Assembly (NCBI GenBank): GCA_037386965.1
Contig: JARRLN010000026.1
Coordinates: 1-43,992, forward strand
Direction: 5' to 3'
Source of the DNA: Nitrospirota bacterium
Lineage (GTDB): Bacteria; Nitrospirota; Thermodesulfovibrionia; Thermodesulfovibrionales; JdFR-86
Length of the DNA stretch: 43,992 nucleotides
Every line of letters starts with the position of its first letter. Position 1 is the stretch's first letter. The translations under genes and the position numbers were made by a program. The notes beneath the pieces are model-generated. The model was not told where the DNA came from, searched no databases, and saw only the letters and a list, made by a program, of their open reading frames with translations. This document shows, piece after piece, positions 8,380 through 17,137 of this stretch.

Positions 8380-10544
8380 CAGGTGGCCTTTCCGGCCCGC
8401 TTCATTTCTTCCTTTACGCGCTGGGGGTTCATGGGCAGGGTCCGGAAGCGGATGCCCGCGGCCGCGAAGACCGCGTTGGAAACGGCCGGGGCGATAGGGG
8501 GGACACCGGGCTCCCCGATGCCGCCCAGGGGGCCGCCGCCGGGGGTGACCTCGACCTCTATCTCCGGGACCGCGCCCATCCTCAGGATGGGGTAGGTGTC
8601 GAAGTTGCCTGACCGGGGGCCTCCGTCCTTGAAGGCCACCTCCTCCATGAGGGCGGCGCTGAGCCCCATGATGATGCCTCCGCGCATCTGGGCCTTCACG
8701 ATGGCGGGGTTGATGACCTTGCCCGAGTCCACGGCGCACCAGACCCGATGCACCGTGACGCCGGTTTCGCTGTCCACAGAGACCTCCGCCGCCTGGGCCA
8801 CCGTGCTGCCGAAGGACGCGTGCACGGCCACGCCCAGGGCTCGCCCGTCGGGGCGGGGACGCCCGTAATCGGACATCTCGGCCACCGTGGAGAGGACCCG
8901 CCGCGCATCGGGGTTATTCTTCAGGTTATCGAGCCTCAGGGCGAGGGGGTCCCTGCCTGCGGCCTCCGCCAGCTCGTCGACGAAGCTCTCCACGGTAAAG
9001 GCGTTGTGCGAATGCCCCACCGAGCGCCAGAATCCCACCGGCACGGGCGTTTCCACCCGCACGTATTCCACATACAGGTTCTCGACGTCGTAGATGAGGT
9101 CCTTCACGCCCTCCACGGCCGCCGGGTCCACGCCGCCTTTCATCATCTCGGGAATGGCCCGGGCGAAGATGGAAGGCGCGGCCACCTTGTGGGCCCAGCC
9201 CGTTATCCTGCCGTCCTGGTCCACGCTCCCGCGTATGCTGGCGGCATTGGCCGGACGGTAGAAGTCGTAGTGGATGTCCTGCTCGCGGCTCCAGATGAGC
9301 TTGACCGGCTTGCCGCAAGTCTTGGATGCCTCCAGGGCCTCCCGGGTGAAGTCCCTCTCGTATCGCCTGCCCAGGCCGCAGCCCAGGAAGGTGGTGTGCA
9401 CCTGGATTTTCTCGGGAGGAAGGCCGCTTATCTTTCCGGCCTCTTCGAGCACCCCCGTCTGGTTCTGGGTGGGCACCCAGACCTCGCACCGGTCCGCCTG
9501 CACGTGGGCGGTGGCGTTCATGGGCTCCATGGTCACGTGGGCCAGGTAGGGAAGCAGATAGGTGGACTCCACCCTCGCGTCGGCCTTCACGACGGCCTGG
9601 GCTGCGTCTCCCCTGTTCTCTGCAATCACGCCTTTTTTCGCCAGGCTCTCGTGGAACGTCTCGGCCAGGGAGGCGCTGCTCAGGGAAGGCTCGGTCCCCC
9701 GGCTCCACTTTGCGTTCAGGGCGTCGCGGCCCCTTTGGGCCGCCCAGATGCTCTCCGCACAGACGGCCACCCCATGTGAGAGGGGGGCCACGGCCTTTAC
9801 GCCCGGGACCTTGCGGGCGGCGACTTCGTCAAAGGAAAGAAGCCCGGCCCCGTAGGCGGGAGGGCGGGCCATGGCGGCATAGAGCATGCCTTCGACGAAG
9901 ACGTCGATGCCGAAGCGGGCCCTTCCGGCCACTTTCGCGGGCACGTCCAGTCGGTCCAGGGGCTTGCCCCTCAGGGTGAAGTTGGCCGGCTTTTTGAGGG
10001 GAGGGCTCTCCGGCACCGGGAGGGCGGCGGCTTTCGCGGCCAGCTCGCCGTAAGAGAGGCTCCTTCCGCTTTCGGGATGCCTTACCATCCCCTGCTCCGC
10101 CCGGCACTCGCCTGCGGGGACGCCCCACGTGGCTGCTCCGGCCTGAAGGAGCATCTGCCGGGCGGATGCGGCGGCCTTCCGCAGGGGCTCTTCCATATGC
10201 CGCACGCTGGTGCTGCCGCCGGTCGCCTGCTGGTCCCAGACGGGGTCCTTGTACTCTTTCCCCGCCGGGGCCACCCGAAGCTCCACCGTCTCCCACGGGG
10301 TGTCAAGCTCATCGGCCATAATCATGGGCAGCGAGGTATAAACCCCTTGGCCCATCTCGGACTTGTTCACGACGGTCAGCACGCTGCCGTCGGTGCGGAC
10401 CTTGAGCCAGACGGCGGGGCTGAGCACGCTTTCTTCCTTCGCATGGGCAACGGCCGGCCCCCACGGGCCCACGCCGGCCACCAGGGTGAGGCCGGCCCCG
10501 GCCAGGGACGCCTGGAGGAATTCGCGCCTGGAAAGGGGGGTCAT
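8379..10544 (-). CDS. Tat-exported molybdenum hydroxylase large subunit (isoquinoline/aldehyde oxidoreductase type)
   Basis: 721 aa. The start [18 protein letters not shown] carries a twin-arginine signal (SRREFLQ) followed by a hydrophobic stretch and AHAK, so the folded enzyme is exported. The rest matches the Mo-binding subunit of the xanthine oxidase family, IorB type: [29 protein letters not shown], and near the C-terminus [13 protein letters not shown], whose Glu is the expected catalytic base. It hydroxylates a carbon substrate using water-derived oxygen; the natural substrate (aldehyde, N-heterocycle) cannot be told. It overlaps the iron-sulfur subunit by ATGA. No FAD subunit is encoded, so electrons probably leave to a cytochrome or other periplasmic acceptor. 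Confidence 0.9.
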   Translation of the reverse strand: MTPLSRREFLQASLAGAGLTLVAGVGPWGPAVAHAKEESVLSPAVWLKVRTDGSVLTVVNKSEMGQGVYTSLPMIMADELDTPWETVELRVAPAGKEYKDPVWDQQATGGSTSVRHMEEPLRKAAASARQMLLQAGAATWGVPAGECRAEQGMVRHPESGRSLSYGELAAKAAALPVPESPPLKKPANFTLRGKPLDRLDVPAKVAGRARFGIDVFVEGMLYAAMARPPAYGAGLLSFDEVAARKVPGVKAVAPLSHGVAVCAESIWAAQRGRDALNAKWSRGTEPSLSSASLAETFHESLAKKGVIAENRGDAAQAVVKADARVESTYLLPYLAHVTMEPMNATAHVQADRCEVWVPTQNQTGVLEEAGKISGLPPEKIQVHTTFLGCGLGRRYERDFTREALEASKTCGKPVKLIWSREQDIHYDFYRPANAASIRGSVDQDGRITGWAHKVAAPSIFARAIPEMMKGGVDPAAVEGVKDLIYDVENLYVEYVRVETPVPVGFWRSVGHSHNAFTVESFVDELAEAAGRDPLALRLDNLKNNPDARRVLSTVAEMSDYGRPRPDGRALGVAVHASFGSTVAQAAEVSVDSETGVTVHRVWCAVDSGKVINPAIVKAQMRGGIIMGLSAALMEEVAFKDGGPRSGNFDTYPILRMGAVPEIEVEVTPGGGPLGGIGEPGVPPIAPAVSNAVFAAAGIRFRTLPMNPQRVKEEMKRAGKAT

Positions 10545-10996
10545 TTCTTTTTCCTCTCCCTGGCCGCGCGGCGAATGGCCCGCCTGATGTCGGGGTAGGT
10601 GCCGCACCGGCAGAGGTTCCCCTCCATGAAATGCCGTATCGTCTCGTCCGAGGGGTCGGGGTCCCGGGCGAGCAGGGCTGTGGCCTGCATTATCTGGCCG
10701 GGCTGGCAGTAGCCGCACTGTGGGACCTGCTCGGCCACCCAGGCGCGCTTGACCGGGTGGTCCTCGGGAAGGCCCTCGATGGTGAGGACCTTCTTGCCCT
10801 CGGCCTCCCCGGCCGCGAGCATGCAGGAGCGCGTGACTATTCCGTCCACGTGCACCGTGCAGGAGCCGCACAGGCCGATGCCGCATCCGAACTTGGTGCC
10901 CCAGAGGCCCAGGCGCTCGCGGAGCACCCAGAGCAGCGGGACATCCGCCGGGGCCTGGACGCTGTAACTCTTTCCGTTTACGTTCAGGTGTATCAT
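10541..10996 (-). CDS. 2[2Fe-2S] iron-sulfur subunit of the molybdenum hydroxylase
   Basis: 151 aa. The plant-type ferredoxin cluster is bound by C38, C43, C46 and C58 ([11 protein letters not shown] ... SC) and the second cluster by C94, C97, C129 and C131 (QCGYCQPG ... NLCRCGTYP). This is the standard small subunit (CoxS/IorA type) that carries electrons from the Mo centre. It has no signal peptide and probably crosses the membrane bound to the Tat-tagged large subunit. It is the first gene of the operon, with its own promoter upstream. Confidence 0.95.
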   Translation of the reverse strand: MIHLNVNGKSYSVQAPADVPLLWVLRERLGLWGTKFGCGIGLCGSCTVHVDGIVTRSCMLAAGEAEGKKVLTIEGLPEDHPVKRAWVAEQVPQCGYCQPGQIMQATALLARDPDPSDETIRHFMEGNLCRCGTYPDIRRAIRRAARERKKK

Positions 10997-11011
10997 GGCG
11001 ATATACGTCCA

Positions 11012-11040
11012 TACATACTCCTTTCCCCCGGGCTTGTCAA
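11012..11040 (-). promoter_or_regulatory. sigma-70 promoter of the molybdenum hydroxylase operon
   Basis: On the minus strand a consensus TTGACA (11035-11040), a 17-nt spacer and TATGTA (11012-11017) lie 15 nt upstream of the start codon at 10996. Only a weak Shine-Dalgarno fits in the leader. Confidence 0.65.
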
Positions 11041-11090
11041 GAAGCCCGTGCTACCATAGGGATAAAAAACCGCGAAAAGGAGACCGGGAG

Positions 11091-11609
11091 ATGGCAGGAC
11101 CGGAAGACCTCAAGGAAATCGTCCAGAAGCGGATGGAACTCATGAAGCGCAAACCCGAGGCGGCTCTCTACCGCCCGCGGGTGACGTCGCGGCACGTGCG
11201 GGGCCTGTACACCGAAAGCAGGGCCCGCCGGCACGTGATGAAAAGCGATTACCCGCCGCCGGCCGGGGGCGAGGACCTGGGCCCCAACCCCATCGAGATG
11301 CTCCTGGGCGCCTTTGCCGCCTGCATCGAGGCGTCCTTCTACGAGTTTGCCGCCCACCGGGGCTACAGGGTGGACGCCGTGAGCGTGGAGGTGGAGGGCA
11401 CGCTGGACCTGAGGGGGCTTTTCATGATAGGGGACGTCCCGGCCTCCTTCAAGGACATCCGTTACACCTTCTCCATAGAGTCTCCGGAGGACGGGGACAG
11501 GATACGGGAGCTTGCCAACGAGGTGCTCTGCCACTGTCCCGTGGTGGCGAGCCTCTCCACCCCCGTGCCCGTTACGGGCGAGGTCAACGTCAAAAAGACG
11601 GGCGGGTAA
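11091..11609 (+). CDS. OsmC/Ohr-family protein
   Basis: 172 aa. It contains GPNPIEMLLGAFAACIEASF (about 63-82), where the Cys is the first of the two redox cysteines of OsmC-like proteins, and LCHCPVVASLSTPVP (about 144-158) with the second. The family reduces organic hydroperoxides or acts as a thiol-active protein of unknown substrate. ATG 11091 has an AAGGAG region and GGGAG just before it; the reading frame is open further upstream but overlaps the divergent promoter region, so the later start is preferred. It is divergent from the Mo hydroxylase operon. Confidence 0.85.
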   Translation: MAGPEDLKEIVQKRMELMKRKPEAALYRPRVTSRHVRGLYTESRARRHVMKSDYPPPAGGEDLGPNPIEMLLGAFAACIEASFYEFAAHRGYRVDAVSVEVEGTLDLRGLFMIGDVPASFKDIRYTFSIESPEDGDRIRELANEVLCHCPVVASLSTPVPVTGEVNVKKTGG

Positions 11610-11630
11610 GTCTTCTTGCGGCGGCCGCCA

Positions 11631-11661
11631 TTGCCGGACGGAAGGGCCGCTCTGATATAAT
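11631..11661 (+). promoter_or_regulatory. candidate sigma-70 promoter for the PAS/GAF kinase
   Basis: TATAAT (11656-11661) ends 6 nt before ATG 11668; the -35 candidate TTGCCG (11631-11636) has a 19-nt spacer. The transcript is probably leaderless or nearly so. Confidence 0.5.
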
Positions 11662-11667
11662 GAATAT

Positions 11668-14142
11668 ATGGGAGTCTCCCCACAAAAAAAGACGAATTCC
11701 CTTCTTGAGACCCTCGAACACCTGGACATTCCCGCAGCGCTCTATGACGCCGATGGCACCCTCGTCGCGGGCAATGCCGCCTGGGCCGGGCTGCTGGAGG
11801 ACCGCCCCTGGGAGGGGAAGCGTCTCCGGGACGTCTTCCCGGGGGCGCTGCCTGATGGAGCCTGTTTCCCCGCGGGAGAGCATGCCCGTCCGCTCAGGGC
11901 CCGGACAACGCTTCCGGGCAGGGACGGCGCCGGCCATGCCCTGGAGCTGACCCTCTCGGCCGCCGGAGAGCCTGGGGTGGGGCTTCTGGTTGTCAAGCGG
12001 TCCCCTCAGGAGCCGTCCCCGGCCCAGATGGCCAAGGAGCTTACGCTTTTTCATACCTTCGCCGGCATTCTGAGCGAGCACTCCCGGACGGAAGACATCC
12101 TGGAGGCCCTCATCAAGCACATGCCGCCCATCATGGGCGTGGAGGCCGGATGGGTGCACCTGGTGGAGCAGAAGACGGGGAAGTTGACGCTCCGGGCCGA
12201 GATGGGCACCGACAGGGCCCTCCTGGGCGAGTCCGAGGTGCTCCGGCCCGGGGAGTGCCTGGCCGGGAAGGCCCTTTCCCTGGATAACCCCCTCGTGGTG
12301 GGCAACGCCTCCCAGGACCCCCGCCTCTGCCGGGCCGGGCAGAGCATGACCGGAATCGAGAGCCTGGCCGCCGTCCCCATCCGGAGCAAGGGCGTCACCT
12401 GGGGCGTTCTGACGGTGGCAAGCAGAAAGCCCGAGTACTTCAGCCGGGAGGACCTGGGGCTCCTTACGGTCATCGCCGGACAGCTCGGCGTGGCCATAGA
12501 GAACGCGCGCCTCATCGAGCAGCTCAGGGAGAAGATGCGGGAGATCGAGCTCATCAACGAGCTGAGCGGCACGGTGAACTCGAGCCTGAGCATCGGCACC
12601 GTCTTCCGCATCATGGTCTCCGAGATACGCAAGATTTTCCAGTACGACCGGGCGAGCCTCCTTCTGTACCAGGAGGACACGGACAACCTCCTTATCTTCG
12701 CCCTGGACACCCAGATGAAAACCGTCATGCCCAAGGGCGTCACCGCCCCCGTCGAGGGGACCAGCGCGGGCTGGGTCGTCCGCAACAACAGGCCCTGGAT
12801 AAACGGAGACCTTGCGAAGGACGTCCCCTTCGCCCTGGACCGGAAGCTCCGCGACGAGGGCATACGCTCCACCATCAGCATCCCCCTCTGGCAGGACAAG
12901 ATGCTCGGGGTCTTCAACCTCGACTCCACGCGCCCCGGCGCCTACGGCGAGGAGGACCTAGAGCTTCTGCTTCCGGTAAGCAAGCACATCGCCATCGCCC
13001 TGGAGAACTCCCTTCTCTTCGAGGAGATATCCCGTGACAAGAAGGAATGGGAGAAGACCTTCGACGCCATAACCGACATGGTCTGGATAGAGGACATGGG
13101 GCGCAGCGTGCTCCGGGCCAACCAGGCCCTCCTGGCGCGCACCGGCCTCTCGGCGCGGGAGGTCGGGGGGCTCCGGTGCGAAGAGCTCCTCGGGCGCATC
13201 GGCGTGCGGGTGGAGGGACGGCTCTGCGCAAACGCCGTACAGGCGCGTCGAGCCGTCTCCCTGGAGCTCAAGGGAGAGGACGGGGGAATTTTCCATTCCT
13301 GGGCGTATCCCCTCAGCGACGACGAGGGGCGCATCTACGCCGTGGTGCATTACCTGAAGGACGTCACCGCCCAGAAGCGCCTGGAGCAGCAGCTCATCCG
13401 CGCGGACAAGCTGGCTTCCCTGGGCACCCTGGTGGCCGGCATCGCCCATGAGATTAACAACCCCCTGGGCATCATCGCGGGGTACTCCGAGGCCCTCCTG
13501 GACAGGGCCAAGGACGAGGGCCTGAGCGGCTCACCGGCCTTCGAGGACTTCCCCGAGTACCTGAAGACCATCCACGGGGAGATATTCCGCTGCAAGGCCA
13601 TCCTGGGGAGCCTCCTGGAGTTCTCCCGCCCTCACCGGGGGCAGTTCCGGGAGCTGGACGTCAACGAGCTTCTGAAGGAGGTCATCCTCCTGGTGAACCA
13701 CCGGGCCAAGCGCCTGAACTGCCAGATGGAGTTCGACCTCAACCGCGACCTTCCCAAGGTCCAGGCCGAGCCCGGCGCACTCAGGCAGCTTTTCATGAAC
13801 ATCATCATAAACGCCATGTACTACACCCCCGACGGGGGTACCATCCTGATACGAAGCGGCTATCCCCGGGGCGCCGAGCCCGGCGAGGAAGACAGGGGGA
13901 CGGTATCCGTATCGATATCGGATTCGGGCCCGGGTATTCCCGCCGGCATCCTCGAGAAGATATTCGACCCGTTCTTCACCACCAAGCCTCCGGGGGAGGG
14001 CACGGGCCTGGGCCTGAGCATCTGCCACAAGATAGCCCAGGAGCACGGAGGGGTTGTGGACGCCGAGAGCGCCCCGGGCAGGGGCAGCACCTTCACGGTG
14101 AGGCTCCCGGCCAAGAAACCGGCCGGGAAAGGGGTCCGGTGA
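11668..14142 (+). CDS. PAS/GAF sensor histidine kinase of an NtrB/NtrC-type pair
   Basis: 824 aa, no membrane segments, so cytoplasmic. The order is a PAS-like region (about 12-95), GAF 1 (about 115-275), GAF 2 (about 300-450), PAS (about 458-570) and HisKA with GIAHEINNPLG, where His594 is the phosphorylated residue. HATPase_c follows (about 690-815) with DSGPGIP and GTGLGLSICHKIA. The stop overlaps the start of the next gene (GTGA), so kinase and regulator are made together. A gene cluster with a sigma-54 promoter follows directly, suggesting that this kinase controls the methyltransferase genes. Its signal is unknown; the GAF domains could bind a small molecule or redox cofactor. Confidence 0.93.
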   Translation: MGVSPQKKTNSLLETLEHLDIPAALYDADGTLVAGNAAWAGLLEDRPWEGKRLRDVFPGALPDGACFPAGEHARPLRARTTLPGRDGAGHALELTLSAAGEPGVGLLVVKRSPQEPSPAQMAKELTLFHTFAGILSEHSRTEDILEALIKHMPPIMGVEAGWVHLVEQKTGKLTLRAEMGTDRALLGESEVLRPGECLAGKALSLDNPLVVGNASQDPRLCRAGQSMTGIESLAAVPIRSKGVTWGVLTVASRKPEYFSREDLGLLTVIAGQLGVAIENARLIEQLREKMREIELINELSGTVNSSLSIGTVFRIMVSEIRKIFQYDRASLLLYQEDTDNLLIFALDTQMKTVMPKGVTAPVEGTSAGWVVRNNRPWINGDLAKDVPFALDRKLRDEGIRSTISIPLWQDKMLGVFNLDSTRPGAYGEEDLELLLPVSKHIAIALENSLLFEEISRDKKEWEKTFDAITDMVWIEDMGRSVLRANQALLARTGLSAREVGGLRCEELLGRIGVRVEGRLCANAVQARRAVSLELKGEDGGIFHSWAYPLSDDEGRIYAVVHYLKDVTAQKRLEQQLIRADKLASLGTLVAGIAHEINNPLGIIAGYSEALLDRAKDEGLSGSPAFEDFPEYLKTIHGEIFRCKAILGSLLEFSRPHRGQFRELDVNELLKEVILLVNHRAKRLNCQMEFDLNRDLPKVQAEPGALRQLFMNIIINAMYYTPDGGTILIRSGYPRGAEPGEEDRGTVSVSISDSGPGIPAGILEKIFDPFFTTKPPGEGTGLGLSICHKIAQEHGGVVDAESAPGRGSTFTVRLPAKKPAGKGVR

Positions 14143-15509
14143 AGGACGACGAACGGAAGATACAGGTCCTTGTCGTGGACGACGAAGAGCCCTTCCGGAG
14201 GCTCCTGAAGAAGGAGCTCACCCGCAAGGGGTTCGCCGTGGAGGTGGCCGGCGACGGGGCCGCGGCCCTTCAGAGCATGAAGGAGCACCCCTTCGACGTC
14301 GTCCTTCTGGACATCGTCATGCCCGGGGTGGACGGCATCTCCGTCATGAAGGAGATGCGGGGGGAGCACCACAAGCCGGCGGTGGTGGTGCTTACCGGCC
14401 GGGCCACCATCGAGACGGCCGTGGAGGCCATGAAAAACGGCGCGTATGATTACCTGACCAAGCCCTACAAGCTCGACGAGCTGGAGATCATCATCAACCG
14501 TGCTTATGAATACGAGCGCCTGAGCACCGAGAACCTCGTCCTGCAGCAGGAGCTGATCAGAAAGGAATCCCGGGGCGCCATTATCGGCCGGAGCCGGGCC
14601 CTCGAGGACGTCCTGGCCCTAGTCGGGAAAATCGCCGCCACCGACTCCACGGTGCTCATCACCGGGGAGAGCGGCACGGGCAAGGAGCTCATCGCCAACA
14701 CCATCTGGCAGATGAGCACCCGGCGGGACCGCCCCTTTACGGCCCTGAACTGCTCCACTTTTTCCGAAAACCTCATGGAGAGCGAGCTCTTCGGCCATGA
14801 AAAAGGGGCCTTCACCTCCGCCTACCAGAGCAAGTACGGCATCGTGGAGGTCGCGGACAAGGGCACCCTGTTCCTGGACGAGATAGCCGAGATGCCCGTG
14901 GGGCTTCAGGCCAAGCTCCTGAGGTTCCTGGACTCCGGGGAGTTCCGCCGGGTGGGAGCCACCCGGCCCCTCTCGGTGGACGTCCGCGTCCTGGCGGCCA
15001 CGAACAAGGACCTTCAGGCCCTCGTGCAGGAGGGCTCCTTCCGGGAGGACCTGTACTACCGTCTCAACGTCATCAACATAGACCTTCCTCCCCTGAGGGA
15101 GCGGAAGGAGGACATCCCGGAGCTGGCCGAGCACTTTGTGGCGAAGTACGCCTCGAAGCTCGCCAAGCCGGTCCGGGGCGTGGAGCCCGCGGCCGTGGGG
15201 AAGCTCGTGGCCTACCACTGGCCGGGCAACGTCCGGGAGCTCGAGAACGAAATGGAGCGTGCCGTCATCCTTACCGAGGGCGAAAGCATCGGCTCCGGGG
15301 ACCTTTCCATCCCCGTGACGCACGAAGAGGCTCCGGCGGGGACTTCAAACGGGGGCGGCCCCTATTTGCCCCTGGAGGAGATGGAAAAGGACTACATCCT
15401 CAAGGTCCTCCGCGAGACCGGGGGCAACCAGTCCCGGGCCAGCCAGGTCCTGGGCATCAGCAGAAAGACCCTCTACCTGAAACTCAAGAGATACGGCATC
15501 TCGGCCTGA
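14139..15509 (+). CDS. NtrC-type sigma-54 response regulator with variant GAFTSA loop
   Basis: 456 aa from a GTG overlapping the kinase stop. The receiver domain has the acidic pair VVDDE, phospho-acceptor Asp58 (LLDIVMPG), the LTG threonine and YDYLTKPY lysine. The AAA+ domain has GESGTGKE and FREDLYYRL, and the C-terminal Fis-type helix-turn-helix is GNQSRASQVLGISRKTLYLKLK. The loop that contacts sigma-54, normally GAFTGA, reads GAFTSA here (14805-14822). It is the likely activator of the sigma-54 promoter at 15616 and of the downstream methyltransferase and coenzyme M genes; this is inference from position. Confidence 0.94.
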   Translation: MKDDERKIQVLVVDDEEPFRRLLKKELTRKGFAVEVAGDGAAALQSMKEHPFDVVLLDIVMPGVDGISVMKEMRGEHHKPAVVVLTGRATIETAVEAMKNGAYDYLTKPYKLDELEIIINRAYEYERLSTENLVLQQELIRKESRGAIIGRSRALEDVLALVGKIAATDSTVLITGESGTGKELIANTIWQMSTRRDRPFTALNCSTFSENLMESELFGHEKGAFTSAYQSKYGIVEVADKGTLFLDEIAEMPVGLQAKLLRFLDSGEFRRVGATRPLSVDVRVLAATNKDLQALVQEGSFREDLYYRLNVINIDLPPLRERKEDIPELAEHFVAKYASKLAKPVRGVEPAAVGKLVAYHWPGNVRELENEMERAVILTEGESIGSGDLSIPVTHEEAPAGTSNGGGPYLPLEEMEKDYILKVLRETGGNQSRASQVLGISRKTLYLKLKRYGISA

Positions 15510-15615
15510 TTTCTCTGAGGCATTGTGTCCCCGCTGAGAAATTATTACCCGGCCCCATCGGCCCGTTCCTCCATGGAAGTACCCGATAATCAAGCATTGT
15601 ATTCTTCCTGCCCCA

Positions 15616-15631
15616 TGGCATGAAAATTGTT
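15616..15631 (+). promoter_or_regulatory. sigma-54 (-24/-12) promoter of the methyltransferase cluster
   Basis: TGGCATGAAAATTGTT fits the TGGCACG-N4-TTGC consensus. The GG pair is at 15617-15618, and the -12 element is TTGT instead of TTGC at the exact expected spacing (12 nt from G to G). Transcription would start near 15642, just before the GTG at 15646. It lies immediately downstream of an NtrC-type regulator gene. Confidence 0.65.
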
Positions 15632-15645
15632 GTTCTTCAAGTGCC

Positions 15646-16011
15646 GTGGAAAAGATTCTCCTATGTTCATACGACCCCATTTTCACCAAGGCGCTCATGG
15701 GGGTGGTGTTTCAGGAGGGCTACGGCGTAGAGGTGGTGGACCATGCCGCACTGGCGGTTCAAAAGGCGATGGCCCGCTCCTATGCCGGCGTCATCCTGGA
15801 TTCCGGCTCCATAGGGCTTCCGGCGGAGGAAGCGGCGAAAATCATCAACCTGGCCGTCGGAGACGTGCCGGTCATCGTGGCGGGCAGCACCGGCACCTCC
15901 GACGGCGGCACGTGGAGCATCCGGAGGCCGCCGGACCTTCTGGAGGTGACGCAGGTGGTCAGGGAGCTTCGCACACGCACAGAAGCGGAAAGGAGAGGCA
16001 GAGGCATATGA
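15646..16011 (+). CDS. receiver-like (pseudo-receiver) protein, first gene of the methyltransferase run
   Basis: 121 aa from a GTG at 15646. It has the length and alpha/beta pattern of a CheY-like receiver, with MEKILLCSYDPIFTKAL at the N-terminus and VILDSGSIG placing Asp52 at the phospho-acceptor position. The acidic pair is reduced to one Asp (D10), and the usual Lys-Pro near the end is Arg-Pro (SIRRPPDLLEV), so it may not be phosphorylated normally. Its stop overlaps the ATG of the next gene (ATGA), tying it to the methyltransferases. A regulatory or scaffold role is a guess. The start is within about 5 nt of the predicted sigma-54 start site. Confidence 0.7.
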   Translation: MEKILLCSYDPIFTKALMGVVFQEGYGVEVVDHAALAVQKAMARSYAGVILDSGSIGLPAEEAAKIINLAVGDVPVIVAGSTGTSDGGTWSIRRPPDLLEVTQVVRELRTRTEAERRGRGI

Positions 16012-17036
16012 AACCCAGGGACGTGATAGTGAAAGCCTTCGAAGGGGGCAGACCCAACAGGGTGCCGGCGACTCTCTTCGGGGCGGGGATGTGGAGCATC
16101 AAGGACTACGGCACGAGCTTCGAAGCGCTAGGGCACGACGCGACGAAGATGACCGACATGCTGGTGGCCGAGAGCCAACGCCTTCTTTGCGACATCGTCT
16201 ATGCCGGGAGCGGCTATAACAATTTTCATGCCGCCGCCTTCGGCGGCGGCATCAAGTACCGTGAAATGGGAGCCCCGGACCTGAAGGAGCACCTGGTTAC
16301 AAGCGAGGAGGACCTGGAGAAGCTGGACCTTGCGGCCCTGGATCGCGACGAGGTCATACGCACGGTGAAGGAAGCCCTCCGGGCCGCGAAGAAGAAGCTC
16401 GGCGACGAGTACGTGGTCACCATGACGGCCTGGGGGCCCTTCACCCTGGCGGCCCGGTTCGTGGGGGAGGAGGACATGATGAAGGCCACCTTCAAGCGCC
16501 GGGAGTTCGTCCACAAGGTCTGCGCGTTCATCACCGAGCTCCTCATACGCCTGTACGAGCCCCTGGTCAAGGACGGCACCCTCCAGGTCATAAGCCTCGC
16601 CGACCCCACCGCCAGCGGGGACCTCATCTCCAAGAAGCAGTTCAAGGACTTTGCCGTCCCCTACCTGAGGAAGTTCACCGACTGGGCCAAGTCCCAGAAC
16701 GCGCACACGCTGGTGCACATCTGCGGCAACACCACCGACAGGCTCGAGCTCATGCCGGAGACCGGGGCCAGCTGCATCAGCCTGGACCACAAGACCGACA
16801 TCGCGAAGGCCAAGGAGCTCCTGCACGGGAAGATGTGCTTCGCCGGCAACGTGGACCCCGTGGCCATCATGCTCCAGGGAACGCCGGAACAGGTGCGGGA
16901 GGTCTCCCGCAGGGTCATAGAGACCGCGGGGACGGACGGGGGCTTCGTCCTCATGCCCGGATGCGACATCCCGCCCACGGTCCCCTACGAAAACATCCAG
17001 GCCTTCATCGGGGCGGCACGGGAGTGGAAACTGTAA
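16008..17036 (+). CDS. MtaA/CmuA-type methyltransferase (URO-D family), copy 1
   Basis: 342 aa, full length. The fold is that of uroporphyrinogen decarboxylase, and the zinc motif of MtaA-type enzymes is present: His237-x-Cys239 in LVHICGN and Cys319 in LMPGCDIPP. The family moves methyl groups between a corrinoid protein and a thiol (CoM in MtaA/MtbA), or from a methylated substrate to the corrinoid protein (CmuA, MtvB, MtoB). With the corrinoid protein, MtrH-type protein and CoM genes nearby, it is either the methylcobamide:CoM step or a substrate-specific demethylase. It starts inside the stop of the pseudo-receiver gene and has GGAGAGG upstream. Which direction it works in cannot be read from sequence. 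Confidence 0.88.
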   Translation: MKPRDVIVKAFEGGRPNRVPATLFGAGMWSIKDYGTSFEALGHDATKMTDMLVAESQRLLCDIVYAGSGYNNFHAAAFGGGIKYREMGAPDLKEHLVTSEEDLEKLDLAALDRDEVIRTVKEALRAAKKKLGDEYVVTMTAWGPFTLAARFVGEEDMMKATFKRREFVHKVCAFITELLIRLYEPLVKDGTLQVISLADPTASGDLISKKQFKDFAVPYLRKFTDWAKSQNAHTLVHICGNTTDRLELMPETGASCISLDHKTDIAKAKELLHGKMCFAGNVDPVAIMLQGTPEQVREVSRRVIETAGTDGGFVLMPGCDIPPTVPYENIQAFIGAAREWKL

Positions 17037-17053
17037 AAAGCCAAGGGGAGGTG

Positions 17054-17137
17054 ATGAGAAGGACGGAGGCAGCAAGGCGCAGGCCGTTTGAAAACCTTGA
17101 AGGAGAACGGCTATGGGAACTTTGTGGGAGGAGCTGA
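17054..17137 (+). CDS. possible 27-aa peptide between methyltransferase and CMD genes
   Basis: A strong GGGGAGGTG stands right before ATG 17054, and the frame encodes a very basic 27-residue peptide (MRRTEAARRRPFENLEGERL...) before a stop at 17137. It overlaps the N-terminal part of the next gene in another frame. I do not recognise it. It could be a translated leader, a decayed gene start, or chance. Confidence 0.2.
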   Translation: MRRTEAARRRPFENLEGERLWELCGRS

